Positions 1-9,785 of a stretch of DNA of 64,000 nucleotides are shown here, piece after piece. Below the pieces are notes generated by a model. The model was given only the letters and a program-made list of their open reading frames with translations. It did not search any database and had not been told where the DNA came from. Origin of the DNA: a virus. Location of the stretch: the IMG/VR virus record IMGVR_UViG_3300043446_002337, positions 1-64,000 of that record; one strand, given 5' to 3'. A program made the position numbers and the translations under genes. Every line of letters starts with the position of its first letter. The first letter of the stretch is position 1.

Positions 1-1797
1 GAAATCTATTATATCCGCCGTATTGGTAATCGTAAGAAGGGTGGAGATGTCAAGGTAGACGTATCATTCTGGAAGGAGAATCCAGACGGAACCCACACTT
101 CGTTGAATGGTGAAGACCGCCGGGATACTAATGCTAACATTCGTAATTATGTTGGTAGCTATGAAGATTTCGTACTGACTACTCTCAGTAGTCAGACGGG
201 AAACGCATTGTTTATTGACAAGTCCCACTCTGAACGAAAGGACTTACTCATTCAGTTTATGGGACTGAATGTATTTGATAAGTTATTTGATGAAGCCAAT
301 GAAGAAAGTAAGGAAATCACTGGTGCATTAAAGAAGTTCAAGAAAATTGATTTCGGTCAACTTCTGGCAGAAACACAGACAAAACTTGAAGATACTAAAG
401 TCAATCACCAACGGGTGGAAGGGCTTGTCGATGATATTAAAGAAGAACGGGATATGTTAGATGTCAAGTTACGGGAATGGCAGAGTCAGAAACGTCCAGT
501 CCCGAATATCACATTAGATATTGACATATTGCGGTCTGACCTTCAAAAAGTAAATGCTCTAATTGTCAAGTATACGGAAGAAAAGTTGAAGGCGGAAGGA
601 CGATTAGAAGAAATTAATAATACTGTCAAGGAACAAACTCAAGAAGTGGTAAATGCTAACATCCCAGAACTTCGGAAGTCGGTTGAAGAATACAATAAAC
701 TCAATGATTTATTTAAGAAGGGAACCTCTGCGCTAAAACTTACTACGTCAAAGTTAGCAGAAAAGGAAAGTTTTAAGAGAAAATTAGAAAACTATAAATT
801 CAATCCAACGTGTGACATCTGTGTGTCTAATAATAAATCAGTCATAGATGATATGAAGCAGACTGAAAGTGAAATTCTAGAATTATTGGAAATTCAAGTA
901 AACCAACGAAATGCACTTAGTCAAATTGAGTTTCAGATGATTCCCTTACAAGAAAAGGTCAATCTCTGTACTAACTATGAAAAGTTACAAACTGAAGTCC
1001 AACAACTCCAGAAGAAGGCAAGTGGAATTGAATTGGAAATTCAGAAATTGATTACCACAATTGAAAAGTGCGACCGTACTGCTGAGCAAGCGAAAAAAGA
1101 TATCGAACTCTTCCTAACAAACGAAGAGAATATCAAGCACAATTTAAATATAGACCAACACATCAGTCACATTGAGTACGATATTACAGTTAATAAAAAG
1201 GCAATGGACAAGTTGGAAAAGCAACTTCGGGAACTTCACGGAGAAATCAAGGTATTGGAAGCGTCCAAGACTGATATCCTCAATCAAATTAAGGAAGCCG
1301 AAGAACTGGAAGATACCTATGAGGCTTACAAGTATTATATGGAAGCGGTTGGTCGTGATGGTATTCCGTATGAACTGATGTCGCGTGCTATCCCTGCGAT
1401 TGAGTCTGAAATCAACAACATTCTGACCCAGATTGTAGAGTTCACGATTTCCTTAGAAGTAGACGGAAAGAATATCCTTGGGAAGTTGAATTACGACCAC
1501 GAACGTATCTGGCCGTTGGAAAATTCATCTGGGATGGAACGGTTTATCAGTAGTCTCGCCATTCGGGTGGCATTGTTGAACGCTTCTAACCTCCCGAAAC
1601 CCAATTTTATGATTATTGACGAAGGATTGGGTACGTTGGACCCTGAGAATCTCAGTGCGATGGGAACAATGATGGGTATTTTGAAGTCTCAATTCGATTT
1701 CATTATCCTTATCAGTCACTTGGATACCGCTCGGGATATGGTGGACAAGGTAATTGAAATCAAACGGGAGGACGGATTCTCGTATATTAACGTCTAA
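1..1797 (+). CDS. 46: gp46-like recombination endonuclease subunit (Rad50/SbcC-type ATPase), 5' truncated
   Basis: The frame is open from the first base, so the N-terminus with Walker A lies outside the window. The protein is an SMC-type ATPase: a long charged coiled coil is broken by a Rad50 zinc-hook motif, CDIC, encoded at 811-822. It ends with the signature region SSGMERFISSLAIRVAL and Walker B FMIIDEGLGTLD. In T4, gp46 pairs with the gp47 nuclease to resect DNA ends for recombination-dependent replication and host DNA breakdown. About 600 residues are visible, matching gp46 size. The gp47 partner is presumably upstream, outside the window. A TTG at 103 is an in-frame leucine and not the start, because conserved sequence continues upstream of it. 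The family assignment is firm; the T4 name is by analogy. Confidence 0.9.
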   Translation, partial: EIYYIRRIGNRKKGGDVKVDVSFWKENPDGTHTSLNGEDRRDTNANIRNYVGSYEDFVLTTLSSQTGNALFIDKSHSERKDLLIQFMGLNVFDKLFDEANEESKEITGALKKFKKIDFGQLLAETQTKLEDTKVNHQRVEGLVDDIKEERDMLDVKLREWQSQKRPVPNITLDIDILRSDLQKVNALIVKYTEEKLKAEGRLEEINNTVKEQTQEVVNANIPELRKSVEEYNKLNDLFKKGTSALKLTTSKLAEKESFKRKLENYKFNPTCDICVSNNKSVIDDMKQTESEILELLEIQVNQRNALSQIEFQMIPLQEKVNLCTNYEKLQTEVQQLQKKASGIELEIQKLITTIEKCDRTAEQAKKDIELFLTNEENIKHNLNIDQHISHIEYDITVNKKAMDKLEKQLRELHGEIKVLEASKTDILNQIKEAEELEDTYEAYKYYMEAVGRDGIPYELMSRAIPAIESEINNILTQIVEFTISLEVDGKNILGKLNYDHERIWPLENSSGMERFISSLAIRVALLNASNLPKPNFMIIDEGLGTLDPENLSAMGTMMGILKSQFDFIILISHLDTARDMVDKVIEIKREDGFSYINV

Positions 1798-1803
1798 ATC
1801 AAC

Positions 1804-1811
1804 TATTTATA
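1804..1811 (+). promoter_or_regulatory. candidate phage late promoter element TATTTATA
   Basis: TATTTATA lies 27 bases before the ATG at 1839, in the short gap after the gp46-like gene. The same octamer class recurs at similar distances before other structural operons. Assigning it as a promoter is inference from this recurrence. Confidence 0.4.
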
Positions 1812-1838
1812 TTGAGTTAGGACTTTAAACGAGGATGT

Positions 1839-3650
1839 ATGGCAAAGACCAGAAAGACCTTACAATTAAAGAATTTAGCGAAATATGACGTACTTATTGA
1901 AGATACGTCAGCGTCTTCTATTTATTTTCAAGTAACGAATCTACCACCATCTTTTACTGGTGGTAGAAATTCGTTTTTATTGGCTGGGTCATCTGCCTTA
2001 AAACCTGGAACAAATGTCCAGATAGAAATTCTTGATGCAGAGGGAATCCCTATTTACCAAAACCCAGTACAAAAATATATACAGGGTAATTCAAGACTTA
2101 TTTCTGTAGAGGTCAATGAAAATACCAATGTAGGATTCGCTACAATTATTATATTAGGTCAAGCGACCGTCCTACCAAACGGTGAACCTGTTCCACCAGA
2201 TTGGCAAAATTCTTATAATGTTCGTTGGACTAGAAGAATTTTGGTTGAACCAAATTTAAGAAATACGTCACCGTTAATTTTAGAAAACACACCGATAGTG
2301 TTAGCAGAAGAAACCAGATTGTATGGAGCAGCTACGGCATCTTATACAACGTCAAGTGTTTCTTTTACTGCAAGTTTAACACCAACGCTATATTCCAGTT
2401 TTCAAATTGGATACACTATTAAAGCCGAAGCACCAACATCGTTTTCTGCTGATTACTTTGGTGGATATATCACAGGGTCCATGTTTGTTGACGGGGTAAG
2501 TGCAAGTTTATATCTTCCTATCACCGATGTACTGAACGAAACTACAGCATTTAGTACAGGACAATTGATTAAAACAGAAGATGGTCGTACTGTAGATAAG
2601 TTATATTTGCGTAGTGGTAGCTATACGGCATCACTATTTGGGTCATCTTCTATCATAACGAACACAGCAAAGTTGGTATATAGTAAATTAAATACAATAG
2701 ATACTGGTAGTAAAGTATCATATGGAAAATTAAGAATTGTAAACCTAGATACTGTAAGTGGAGAAATATTTAAATTTAAGGTATACAGTAAGGTCGCAAC
2801 AGATTATTCAGATTATAAATTAATAGCCGATATTCCAGTAACCACATCGGAATTATTAGTTAGTAGTTCTGTTAGAGGGGATTTGTCGATAGGAGACTTT
2901 AATGTTTTACCAACGGCGTCCGCGAATTGGTACGCCGATAGACTAGAAACCAGCTCCAATGCAGTATATACGATATCAGGGTCTACCGCATATTATGACC
3001 CAACAACTACCGTTACTCCATTTGTACTAGCAGTAACAGATGATATATTGATACGTTCGGTTCGTGCACAAATATCGGCATCAGATAATCAAAAATTTAA
3101 TGGATATACCTCTGCTAGTGGGTATTTTATTGGAAATAAAAAGTCATTACGGTTATTCCCAACTACAGAATATACATTAGACTTTGATGCGTATTACAAA
3201 AAAACATCCGCATCGATAAATTTAACTGGTGTTCAACCCAAAGTTGATATTTATCTTATAGGGGTCGAAGGTACTAAAGTTATTGATAATAATCCATTAG
3301 GACAAAAGATTGGTACATTAGAACTACCCACTGGGGCACAAACATATTGGTTCCAAGACCAACAATTTAATTTTACTCCACAATTAGCAGTAGATGGAAA
3401 TGTTGGTATAAGATTTGTCGTTAGTAATGGATTCTGGTACTTCTCAGAAATTTCGTTAAAACCGTCGTCAGACAAGTTATTCTCACCAGACGAAGCACAA
3501 ATTTTAGTACCAAACACAGAATACTATAACGAATATTTACAACATAAAATTGAATTCTTTGATATTAACAATAATTCAACAGACGTATCTGTGGTTTCTA
3601 CTCCAACGTTCTTTACTGGGTCTGTTATAGATTTGGGTACATTACCATGA
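1839..3650 (+). CDS. probable virion structural protein, function unknown
   Basis: A 603-residue protein rich in Ser, Thr, Tyr and beta-forming residues, with no signal peptide or membrane segment. The middle and C-terminus look like beta-sandwich or carbohydrate-binding-type segments (repeated hydrophobic strands, many SGSxx and TASL runs), as in phage adhesins and tail-associated proteins. The start is supported by GAGG upstream of the ATG. It overlaps the next gene by ATGA, so the two are co-translated. I do not recognise a named family. The virion role is inferred from composition, from the candidate late promoter in front, and from the surrounding morphogenesis genes. Confidence 0.6.
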   Translation: MAKTRKTLQLKNLAKYDVLIEDTSASSIYFQVTNLPPSFTGGRNSFLLAGSSALKPGTNVQIEILDAEGIPIYQNPVQKYIQGNSRLISVEVNENTNVGFATIIILGQATVLPNGEPVPPDWQNSYNVRWTRRILVEPNLRNTSPLILENTPIVLAEETRLYGAATASYTTSSVSFTASLTPTLYSSFQIGYTIKAEAPTSFSADYFGGYITGSMFVDGVSASLYLPITDVLNETTAFSTGQLIKTEDGRTVDKLYLRSGSYTASLFGSSSIITNTAKLVYSKLNTIDTGSKVSYGKLRIVNLDTVSGEIFKFKVYSKVATDYSDYKLIADIPVTTSELLVSSSVRGDLSIGDFNVLPTASANWYADRLETSSNAVYTISGSTAYYDPTTTVTPFVLAVTDDILIRSVRAQISASDNQKFNGYTSASGYFIGNKKSLRLFPTTEYTLDFDAYYKKTSASINLTGVQPKVDIYLIGVEGTKVIDNNPLGQKIGTLELPTGAQTYWFQDQQFNFTPQLAVDGNVGIRFVVSNGFWYFSEISLKPSSDKLFSPDEAQILVPNTEYYNEYLQHKIEFFDINNNSTDVSVVSTPTFFTGSVIDLGTLP

Positions 3651-6529
3651 AACGATTAACCAAAGAACAACTTAGTTTTTTATTACAATTCCCAACTGGA
3701 CATAGACTCCAAGTTGGTGCATTGAGCTACATTGAAAATAATAAAATTACCGATGTTGATATTTTGTTTGAAGCAACCCGTGCTACTCAAGATATTATTG
3801 GTGTTTTTAATCAAAAGTTAGAAGTTCTAGATGAAAAGAAGCGTAGGGTTTGTACAATCAACCCAATGGATTCAAAAAAACAAATTAGTAAAAAGTGTAG
3901 ACAAGCATATGCGTGGGGTATACATTACGCACCGATGTGGAACAAATATGTACAACCGGAACCAACAGACATTACCACCGAACCAGAAACAGACACACCC
4001 ACAGTAGATGGTGGAGATGGTGTAAGTGAACGTAAAGGATTGGCGGGTTCTCGTTTTACATATCCGATGTCAAGTGGTCCAGACGACGATTATCAATTAA
4101 AACCAGTAGACGAAGCAGATTCCAGTACGGAACGCGTTCGTCGGTACTATCGTCGTCATCCAGAAAAGGTCAGAAAGTATTTGAAAGATACTGTAAAGGA
4201 CCGTGTAGCACGTAATCGTGACCGTGCAAAAGCAATCAAGAAGTACGGAAAGAAGAAGATGAAGAACCACGATGTGCATCATCCAAATGGCGCACAAAAT
4301 GGTAACTGGAAATTGGCAAAGAAAGACCACGGACGAGATAAAAAAAACGAAAATTATGTATATCTTGAAGAATTACTGGAAGGTAATGTTCCATACGATA
4401 ACTGGATTCTTATCAACGAAGGTGGTGCCGCAGGACATATGGCACATCCATACGAAGATGATGCACTATCATTCCGTGATGTCAAAGAAATGGTTCGTCG
4501 TGGATTAGTTGGTGAACTTGGACAAGAAGAACCAGTCACCGAAAAACTTGACGGACAAAATATTATGTTTACCGTCAAAGATGGTCGTGTATACTTTGCT
4601 CGTAATAAAGGACAAGTTAAAAACAAAGGACAAAATGCTCTTGATGTTGCGGGTATCCGTAATATGTTTGCGGGTCGTGGTGATATTGAAAGAGCATTTA
4701 CTGGAGCGGCAGAGGATTTACAACGAGCAATAGACGCACTACCACCAGAACAACGTGACCAGATGTTCTCTGGTGGGTCAAAATTTATGAATGTGGAAAT
4801 TATTTTCCCAGATACACAAAACGTCATTCCATACAATAAATCTGTATTAGTGTTTCATGGTAGTGTGGAATACGACGACGAAGGTAACGAAATTGGTCGT
4901 TCAGTAGATGATGGTCGTACTTTGTCCGATGAAATGACTAGAGTAAATGCGCAACAACAAAAAACTTTCGGTATTCAAGGACCAAAAACTATTAGTTTTA
5001 GTGACGCACAAACTGTAGAAAACAAAAAAGCATTACAGGATATTGGTAGACGTATCTCTCGTTTACAAGAAATATACGACCTAGATGACAACTCTACTAT
5101 TGAAGACTACAAACTTGCATATTGGGAAAATCGTTTAATAGAAATTAGTCAACAAACTGGTGTAGAGTTTACACAAGATGAATTTGAAGGAATTACTCGT
5201 CGGTGGGCACTGGGAGATAAGTCATTCAAAGTTAGCGACATCGAAGACCCAGAAAAGAAACGGTGGTTCCGTGAGTTTGAAGCAAAAGAATTGAAACGTG
5301 AACAACAACAAGCAACTCGTCCATTAGAACAAATCTTCTTACAAACGGGTGCATTATCACTTCGTCGGGTTACTGATTTATTAGCAGCTAATAATCCTGA
5401 AGCTGCCGCCAAGTTGAAACAAGAAGTTCTTGATGCAATTAAGAAGATAAAAGAAACTGGTGATGCTGATAAATTAGCGGCACTTCAAATCCAAATAGAA
5501 CGTTTGGAATCCGTTGGTATTGATAAAGTTGTACCGTCCGAAGGTATGGTATTTATTTATAACGGAAAACCATATAAGTTTACTGGTGCATTTGCTCCTG
5601 TTAATCAAATTTTGGGAACACTTAAATTTGATAAGGGCGAAGCAGAATTAACAGAACCAGACAAAGATGAAAGAACATCAGAAGAACCACCCGTTGCTCC
5701 ACCACAACCAGAGGGAAAACCACGGGTCGTAGCAGTATTTACAGGTCGTTTCCAACCATTTCATGCGGGTCACTATAGTATCTATCAAGAAATGGTCAAG
5801 AGATTTGGAAAGGAGAATGTATTTATCGCAACCAGTGATAAGACTGAAGCGGGTAAATCTCCTTTTGGATTTAGAGATAAAGAGGAAATCATGACTCGGA
5901 TGTTTGATATTCCAGAAGAAATGGTTGTTCAAGTTAAAAATCCATACGCTCCAGTTGAAGTTTTAGAATCATTACCACCAGGCACAATATATGTTACCGC
6001 GGTCAGTCAGAAAGACGCAGACAGACTATCTGGTGGAAAATATTTCACACCATATGACCCAGAAACATCAAAATCTGGATATGCAGACAAAGGATATTTT
6101 ATCGTCGCTCCAGAAATGCAATTAGATATTGACGGTAAGAATATTAGTGGTACCCAACTTCGTGCAATCTTCGGTAATCCAAATATTACCGATGAAGTCA
6201 AGCAAGAAATATTTACAAAAGTATATGGAAAATTTGATCAAGATATTTTCGACAAAATTGTAAAGACTACAACAAAATCAGAAGAAGAATTAAAAATTAC
6301 ACAACAATTTGGTACAGAACCAGAAAAGACAAAAAAGAAAGCAACACCAGAAGAACCTTCACAACCAAGAAAGAAAAGGGCAGTAGATACAAAACGGTCA
6401 GATGATGCAGGACAATATCAGCCTGGAGAAACGTGGCCCGCAGATGATAAGTTTGGAGCAAAAAATAGTAAGGGAGTTATACGGTATTACAATAAACAAG
6501 ATTCAGCACAACGATTCGCAAAAACGTGA
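3647..6529 (+). CDS. multidomain nucleotidyltransferase: HNH-like motif, ligase-like KxDG domain and NMN-adenylyltransferase-like domain
   Basis: This 960-residue protein seems to join several activities. Residues 1-100 are unrecognised. Residues 190-232 are basic and end in an HNH-like pattern (HDVHHPNG, then KKDHGRDK), probably degenerate. Residues 300-303 (KLDG), 384 (Glu in NVEIIF), 631-635 (EGMVF) and 641-645 (KPYKF) match motifs I, III, IV and V of the covalent nucleotidyltransferase (DNA/RNA ligase) superfamily, in the right order. From about residue 693 there is an HxGH cytidylyltransferase fold: TGRFQPFHAGH at 699-709 and ISGTQLR at 833-839, as in NadM/NadR-type NMN adenylyltransferases. 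The last 90 residues are charged and low-complexity. It starts on the ATGA of the upstream gene. Domain types are seen directly; substrates (RNA ends, DNA ends, NMN) are inference. Confidence 0.7.
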   Translation: MKRLTKEQLSFLLQFPTGHRLQVGALSYIENNKITDVDILFEATRATQDIIGVFNQKLEVLDEKKRRVCTINPMDSKKQISKKCRQAYAWGIHYAPMWNKYVQPEPTDITTEPETDTPTVDGGDGVSERKGLAGSRFTYPMSSGPDDDYQLKPVDEADSSTERVRRYYRRHPEKVRKYLKDTVKDRVARNRDRAKAIKKYGKKKMKNHDVHHPNGAQNGNWKLAKKDHGRDKKNENYVYLEELLEGNVPYDNWILINEGGAAGHMAHPYEDDALSFRDVKEMVRRGLVGELGQEEPVTEKLDGQNIMFTVKDGRVYFARNKGQVKNKGQNALDVAGIRNMFAGRGDIERAFTGAAEDLQRAIDALPPEQRDQMFSGGSKFMNVEIIFPDTQNVIPYNKSVLVFHGSVEYDDEGNEIGRSVDDGRTLSDEMTRVNAQQQKTFGIQGPKTISFSDAQTVENKKALQDIGRRISRLQEIYDLDDNSTIEDYKLAYWENRLIEISQQTGVEFTQDEFEGITRRWALGDKSFKVSDIEDPEKKRWFREFEAKELKREQQQATRPLEQIFLQTGALSLRRVTDLLAANNPEAAAKLKQEVLDAIKKIKETGDADKLAALQIQIERLESVGIDKVVPSEGMVFIYNGKPYKFTGAFAPVNQILGTLKFDKGEAELTEPDKDERTSEEPPVAPPQPEGKPRVVAVFTGRFQPFHAGHYSIYQEMVKRFGKENVFIATSDKTEAGKSPFGFRDKEEIMTRMFDIPEEMVVQVKNPYAPVEVLESLPPGTIYVTAVSQKDADRLSGGKYFTPYDPETSKSGYADKGYFIVAPEMQLDIDGKNISGTQLRAIFGNPNITDEVKQEIFTKVYGKFDQDIFDKIVKTTTKSEEELKITQQFGTEPEKTKKKATPEEPSQPRKKRAVDTKRSDDAGQYQPGETWPADDKFGAKNSKGVIRYYNKQDSAQRFAKT

Positions 6530-6535
6530 GGTTAT

Positions 6536-7180
6536 ATGTTTAAAAATGAAGAAGCTTTAAATGATGTTCGTCGTAAGGTAGCAGAGAAGTTAAATAAAGA
6601 TGGTAATAAATTGGTATTTGGATGGAGAGGAGAAGCAGAACCTACTCGTCAAGAAGGTGATGTGTGGGAAGATGTAAATGGAAAAAAGTGGACAGTAAAG
6701 AACGGTATCCGTCAAACTGTAACTAAGTTAGATGATGCAAAAACACCGTGGTGGTGTCCGAAGTGTAGTAAACCAATGAACCATCGGTTTGATGTTAAAT
6801 TTTGGAGTATGAGAGGTCATTGTTACGATTGTAATATAAAGTTTGAAACTGAGTTACGACGGCAGGGTAAGTGGAACGAATTCCAACACAATATGGGATT
6901 ACGTAATTACATCTCAGCAATAAAGGACAGACTTCAAGAATTACAACATTATTACGACACGTTCAGTAAACCAGAATATTTGTTAATGAACGAGCATGAA
7001 AAAACAGTATTAATGTTTGAAAAGTGGGATGTTGATGTCAATACTGTAAAAAAAGATTTAATGGACGAAATCGAACTATTAAAAAAGAATTTAGCAGAAA
7101 CCATCGAAAAATACGGAACTGGAGAAAACGATGAAAAGGAAAACAAAGTCGTTACTGGAACGGACGAAATTAGTAGCTGA
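6536..7180 (+). CDS. zinc-ribbon phage protein, function unknown
   Basis: A 214-residue protein with two CxxC pairs, CPKC and CYDC, about 25 residues apart in the middle (WWCPKCSKPM and GHCYDCNIKF), which should bind one zinc ion. The sequence before it contains GDVWEDVNGKKWTVKNG, a segment shared by small aquatic-phage proteins. The second half is helical and acidic. GAGG precedes the ATG, and the last 50 bases overlap the next gene. It sits two genes before the terminase, where small-terminase-like genes can occur, but nothing in the sequence shows that role. Confidence 0.6.
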   Translation: MFKNEEALNDVRRKVAEKLNKDGNKLVFGWRGEAEPTRQEGDVWEDVNGKKWTVKNGIRQTVTKLDDAKTPWWCPKCSKPMNHRFDVKFWSMRGHCYDCNIKFETELRRQGKWNEFQHNMGLRNYISAIKDRLQELQHYYDTFSKPEYLLMNEHEKTVLMFEKWDVDVNTVKKDLMDEIELLKKNLAETIEKYGTGENDEKENKVVTGTDEISS

Positions 7181-7799
7181 GACTATTACTGCGGTACTCC
7201 CATTAGCTAAACTTGCACTTGTGGCTGCCGGAGTACTTGGGCTAGTAATGATGCTCAAGCTAAACAAACAAGAAGATGAAATGGATAAATATATTGCAGA
7301 ATACAAGGTATTTCAGGCGAAGGCTGAAGCCGCTACGGAACTAGCAGACAGTTTAGCACAAGAAGTAGTTATCGCAGATAATGAATCCAGAGCGGCAGAA
7401 AGTCGAGCAAAGATACTTGGTCGTCAAGTCAACTCACTAAAAAATGAAACATTGAGTATGGAAGAACGAGCAGAAGTAATGAAGGAAACACTTCTTGACA
7501 CATTAGAATTGGCTCGTCAAGTATTACCACTCAAGGATTCTATTATCGCAAAACAAAAAGAAACTATCACCTTACAATCAACACAAGTAACTGAACTTGA
7601 AAGTGCATTAGGGAAGAAAGACGATGCATTGAAGTTAGCAATGATGCGCGGGGATAGTCTCCAAGCAGTAATCAATTTAATTCCACCCGCACCAAAGAAT
7701 CCTAACCGTATGTTTGGTATCAAGTTACCAAGTAGAAAGGCATCATTTGCAGTTGGGTTAGCGATGGGTATTGGAACTTCAATCTTGGTAATCAAGTAG
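7131..7799 (+). CDS. membrane-anchored coiled-coil protein, unknown
   Basis: A 222-residue protein. A basic N-terminus (MKRKTKS) is followed by one hydrophobic segment at about residues 21-44 (Leu/Val/Ala/Gly-rich). A long charged coiled coil follows at about 47-180, then a second short hydrophobic stretch at about 203-222. The start, inside the previous gene, is supported by GGAG seven bases upstream. This topology (N-terminal anchor plus periplasmic coil) resembles inner-membrane spanins, but the hydrophobic C-terminus and the position next to the terminase gene make that only one possibility. Confidence 0.55.
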   Translation: MKRKTKSLLERTKLVAETITAVLPLAKLALVAAGVLGLVMMLKLNKQEDEMDKYIAEYKVFQAKAEAATELADSLAQEVVIADNESRAAESRAKILGRQVNSLKNETLSMEERAEVMKETLLDTLELARQVLPLKDSIIAKQKETITLQSTQVTELESALGKKDDALKLAMMRGDSLQAVINLIPPAPKNPNRMFGIKLPSRKASFAVGLAMGIGTSILVIK

Positions 7800-7806
7800 A
7801 GGCTTT

Positions 7807-9396
7807 ATGAACGCTACGGCGCAACAGTTACGTGACAAAATCAAAGAAGAATTCAAAAAGTGTGCGTTAGACCCATCATACTTTTTGACACGATACTCAT
7901 ATATCCAACACCCGATTCGTGGTCGGGTGTTGTTTGATTTATATCACTATCAGAAAAATGCATTAAAAGATTTTGAACACAACGACTATAACATTGTTCT
8001 TAAAGGTCGTCAGATTGGTATTTCTACATTAGTCGCAGGATATGCATTGTGGTTGATGTTATTTCATAAAGACAAGAATATTCTTGTTATCGCAACAAAA
8101 CAAGAAACTGCGAAAAACTTAGTTACAAAAGTAAAGTTCATGCATGACAATCTTCCCGTTTGGTTACGAGGAAGTATTGTAACCAACAATAAACTATCAT
8201 TACAGTTTTCCAACGGATCACAGATTAAGGCAGTCGCATCATCACCAGACGCAGGACGTTCTGAAGCACTGTCTCTTCTTATCCTCGACGAAGCGGCGTT
8301 CATTGACAACGCAGACATCATCTGGACCGCAGCATCCAGTACATTATCCACGGGTGGTAAAGCAATCCTTCTCTCTACCCCAAATGGTGTCGGTAACTTC
8401 TTCCACAAGATGTGGCAACAAGCAGAAACTAAAACCAATAATTTCAACCCAATTCTATTAGATTGGAGAGTACATCCAGAACGTGACCAAGCATGGCGAG
8501 ACCGTCAGACAGAATTGATGGGTGAACTACAAGCTATTCAAGAGCATGACGCGTCATTTATCTTTTCTGGTAATACCGTTATACCAGCAGAAATCCTTGA
8601 ATTTTATAAAGCTACCTACGTGCAAGAACCTGTATCAAAGGAGGGATTTGATAGTAACTTATGGGTATGGGAATACCCATCTCCATCTAAATCCTATATT
8701 GTTTGTGCTGACGTTGCCCGTGGAGACGGTGAGGACTATTCAACATTTCACGTAATTGATATTGAAACTTCAACTCAAGTCGCAGAATATAAGGGAAAGG
8801 TAGAAACCAAACAGTTTGGAAATATGTTAGTATCTATTGCGACTCAATATAACGATGCCCTTCTTATCCCCGACAATAGTTCTATTGGGTGGAACGCGAT
8901 ACAACAGATTATTGACCGTAATTATCGTAACCTGTTCTATATGTCCAGAGATTTACAATATGTGGACGTAGAACATCAACTTAATAGAAAGTATTTAAAG
9001 GAAGATAAGATGACCTCGTTGGTACCTGGGTTTATGATTTCTCAAAGAACTCGTCCATTGATTATCGCCAGATTGAAAGAATATATGTTGGATAATTCAT
9101 TTACTATTCGGTCAAGTCGGATGATTGCCGAACTGGAGACGTTTATCTGGAAAAATGGTCGTCCAGAAGCATTGGGTGGGTACAATGATGATTTGGTACT
9201 CGCGTTGTGTATTGGACTCTGGGTACGTGATACCGCCCTCAGATTACGTCAAGAGGGGATAGAATTGACCAAATTAACATTGGATAATACAAAATACCAA
9301 ATGGGAAGTATAGTATATACTAATAAGAATATAACACATAATCCATACGAGATGCAAATAGGTCAAGAAAAAGAAAATTTACGGTGGTTACTGTAA
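7807..9396 (+). CDS. 17: terminase large subunit (gp17)
   Basis: The 529-residue DNA-packaging motor pumps phage DNA into the prohead and cuts it. The ATPase half shows a T4-type Walker A (GRQIGIST, residues 67-74) and Walker B with catalytic Glu (LLILDE, 157-162), followed by a coupling-type segment LLSTPNG at 188. The RNase H-like nuclease half shows Asp301 (CADVARGDGED), Asp355 (LIPDN) and Asp460/461 (YNDDLVLAL). T4 gp17 is 610 residues; this one is compact, lacking much of the T4 N- and C-terminal extensions. AGAGG precedes the start. Confidence 0.95.
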   Translation: MNATAQQLRDKIKEEFKKCALDPSYFLTRYSYIQHPIRGRVLFDLYHYQKNALKDFEHNDYNIVLKGRQIGISTLVAGYALWLMLFHKDKNILVIATKQETAKNLVTKVKFMHDNLPVWLRGSIVTNNKLSLQFSNGSQIKAVASSPDAGRSEALSLLILDEAAFIDNADIIWTAASSTLSTGGKAILLSTPNGVGNFFHKMWQQAETKTNNFNPILLDWRVHPERDQAWRDRQTELMGELQAIQEHDASFIFSGNTVIPAEILEFYKATYVQEPVSKEGFDSNLWVWEYPSPSKSYIVCADVARGDGEDYSTFHVIDIETSTQVAEYKGKVETKQFGNMLVSIATQYNDALLIPDNSSIGWNAIQQIIDRNYRNLFYMSRDLQYVDVEHQLNRKYLKEDKMTSLVPGFMISQRTRPLIIARLKEYMLDNSFTIRSSRMIAELETFIWKNGRPEALGGYNDDLVLALCIGLWVRDTALRLRQEGIELTKLTLDNTKYQMGSIVYTNKNITHNPYEMQIGQEKENLRWLL

Positions 9397-9403
9397 ATAC
9401 ATA

Positions 9404-9414
9404 ATACTTATATA
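9404..9414 (+). promoter_or_regulatory. candidate promoter element ATACTTATATA
   Basis: The 11-mer ATACTTATATA lies 35 bases before the ATG at 9450. The identical 11-mer lies 25 bases before the gene at 26768. It may be a second form of the phage late promoter; this is inference from the repetition. Confidence 0.3.
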
Positions 9415-9449
9415 GTAGTGTCTTTATATACTATTTTTCGGGGTAAGGT

Positions 9450-9785
9450 ATGAAATTAGAAGACTTTAAGAATATGATTCGTGAACTTGTTCGTCAAGAA
9501 CTCACTAACCTTAACAAAAAAGAAGAAATTTGTGAAGGTGAGGGATGTCTTGACGAAAAATCCGTACCCCAACCATATGACCGTAAAAGTGCTCGTAAAA
9601 TGACTAAATCACAAGTTGACCTTCGTAAAAAGATCGGTCAAGCCATGATGCGGGATGAAAAGAAAGTCAGTAAATTCAGAAAGAAATATGGTGATGAATG
9701 GAAAGATTATATTTGGGCAGCAGCATCTTCTGCAGCATTTAGACAAAGTGGTACAACAAAAAGTGACGATAAACGGAAAAAGTAA
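9450..9785 (+). CDS. small charged phage protein, unknown
   Basis: 111 residues, Lys/Glu-rich. The C-terminal half (RKKIGQAMMRDEKKVSKF, then DYIWAAASSAAFR) matches a pattern I know from small proteins of marine T4-like phages, but I know of no function. A Cys pair (CEGEGC) sits near residue 29. A strong Shine-Dalgarno-like GGGGTAAGG precedes the ATG. It is the first gene of a run of small proteins between terminase and portal, and its stop overlaps the next start (TAATG). Confidence 0.55.
   Translation: MKLEDFKNMIRELVRQELTNLNKKEEICEGEGCLDEKSVPQPYDRKSARKMTKSQVDLRKKIGQAMMRDEKKVSKFRKKYGDEWKDYIWAAASSAAFRQSGTTKSDDKRKK

Noticed and set aside
6536-7180. Small terminase subunit gp16
   Set aside because: Position suggests it, but the zinc-ribbon layout is not that of gp16 and no DNA-binding helix pair is visible.
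7131-7799. Inner-membrane spanin (Rz-like)
   Set aside because: The N-terminal anchor and coil fit, but the C-terminus is hydrophobic, there is no embedded outer-membrane lipoprotein gene, and no lysis genes lie nearby.
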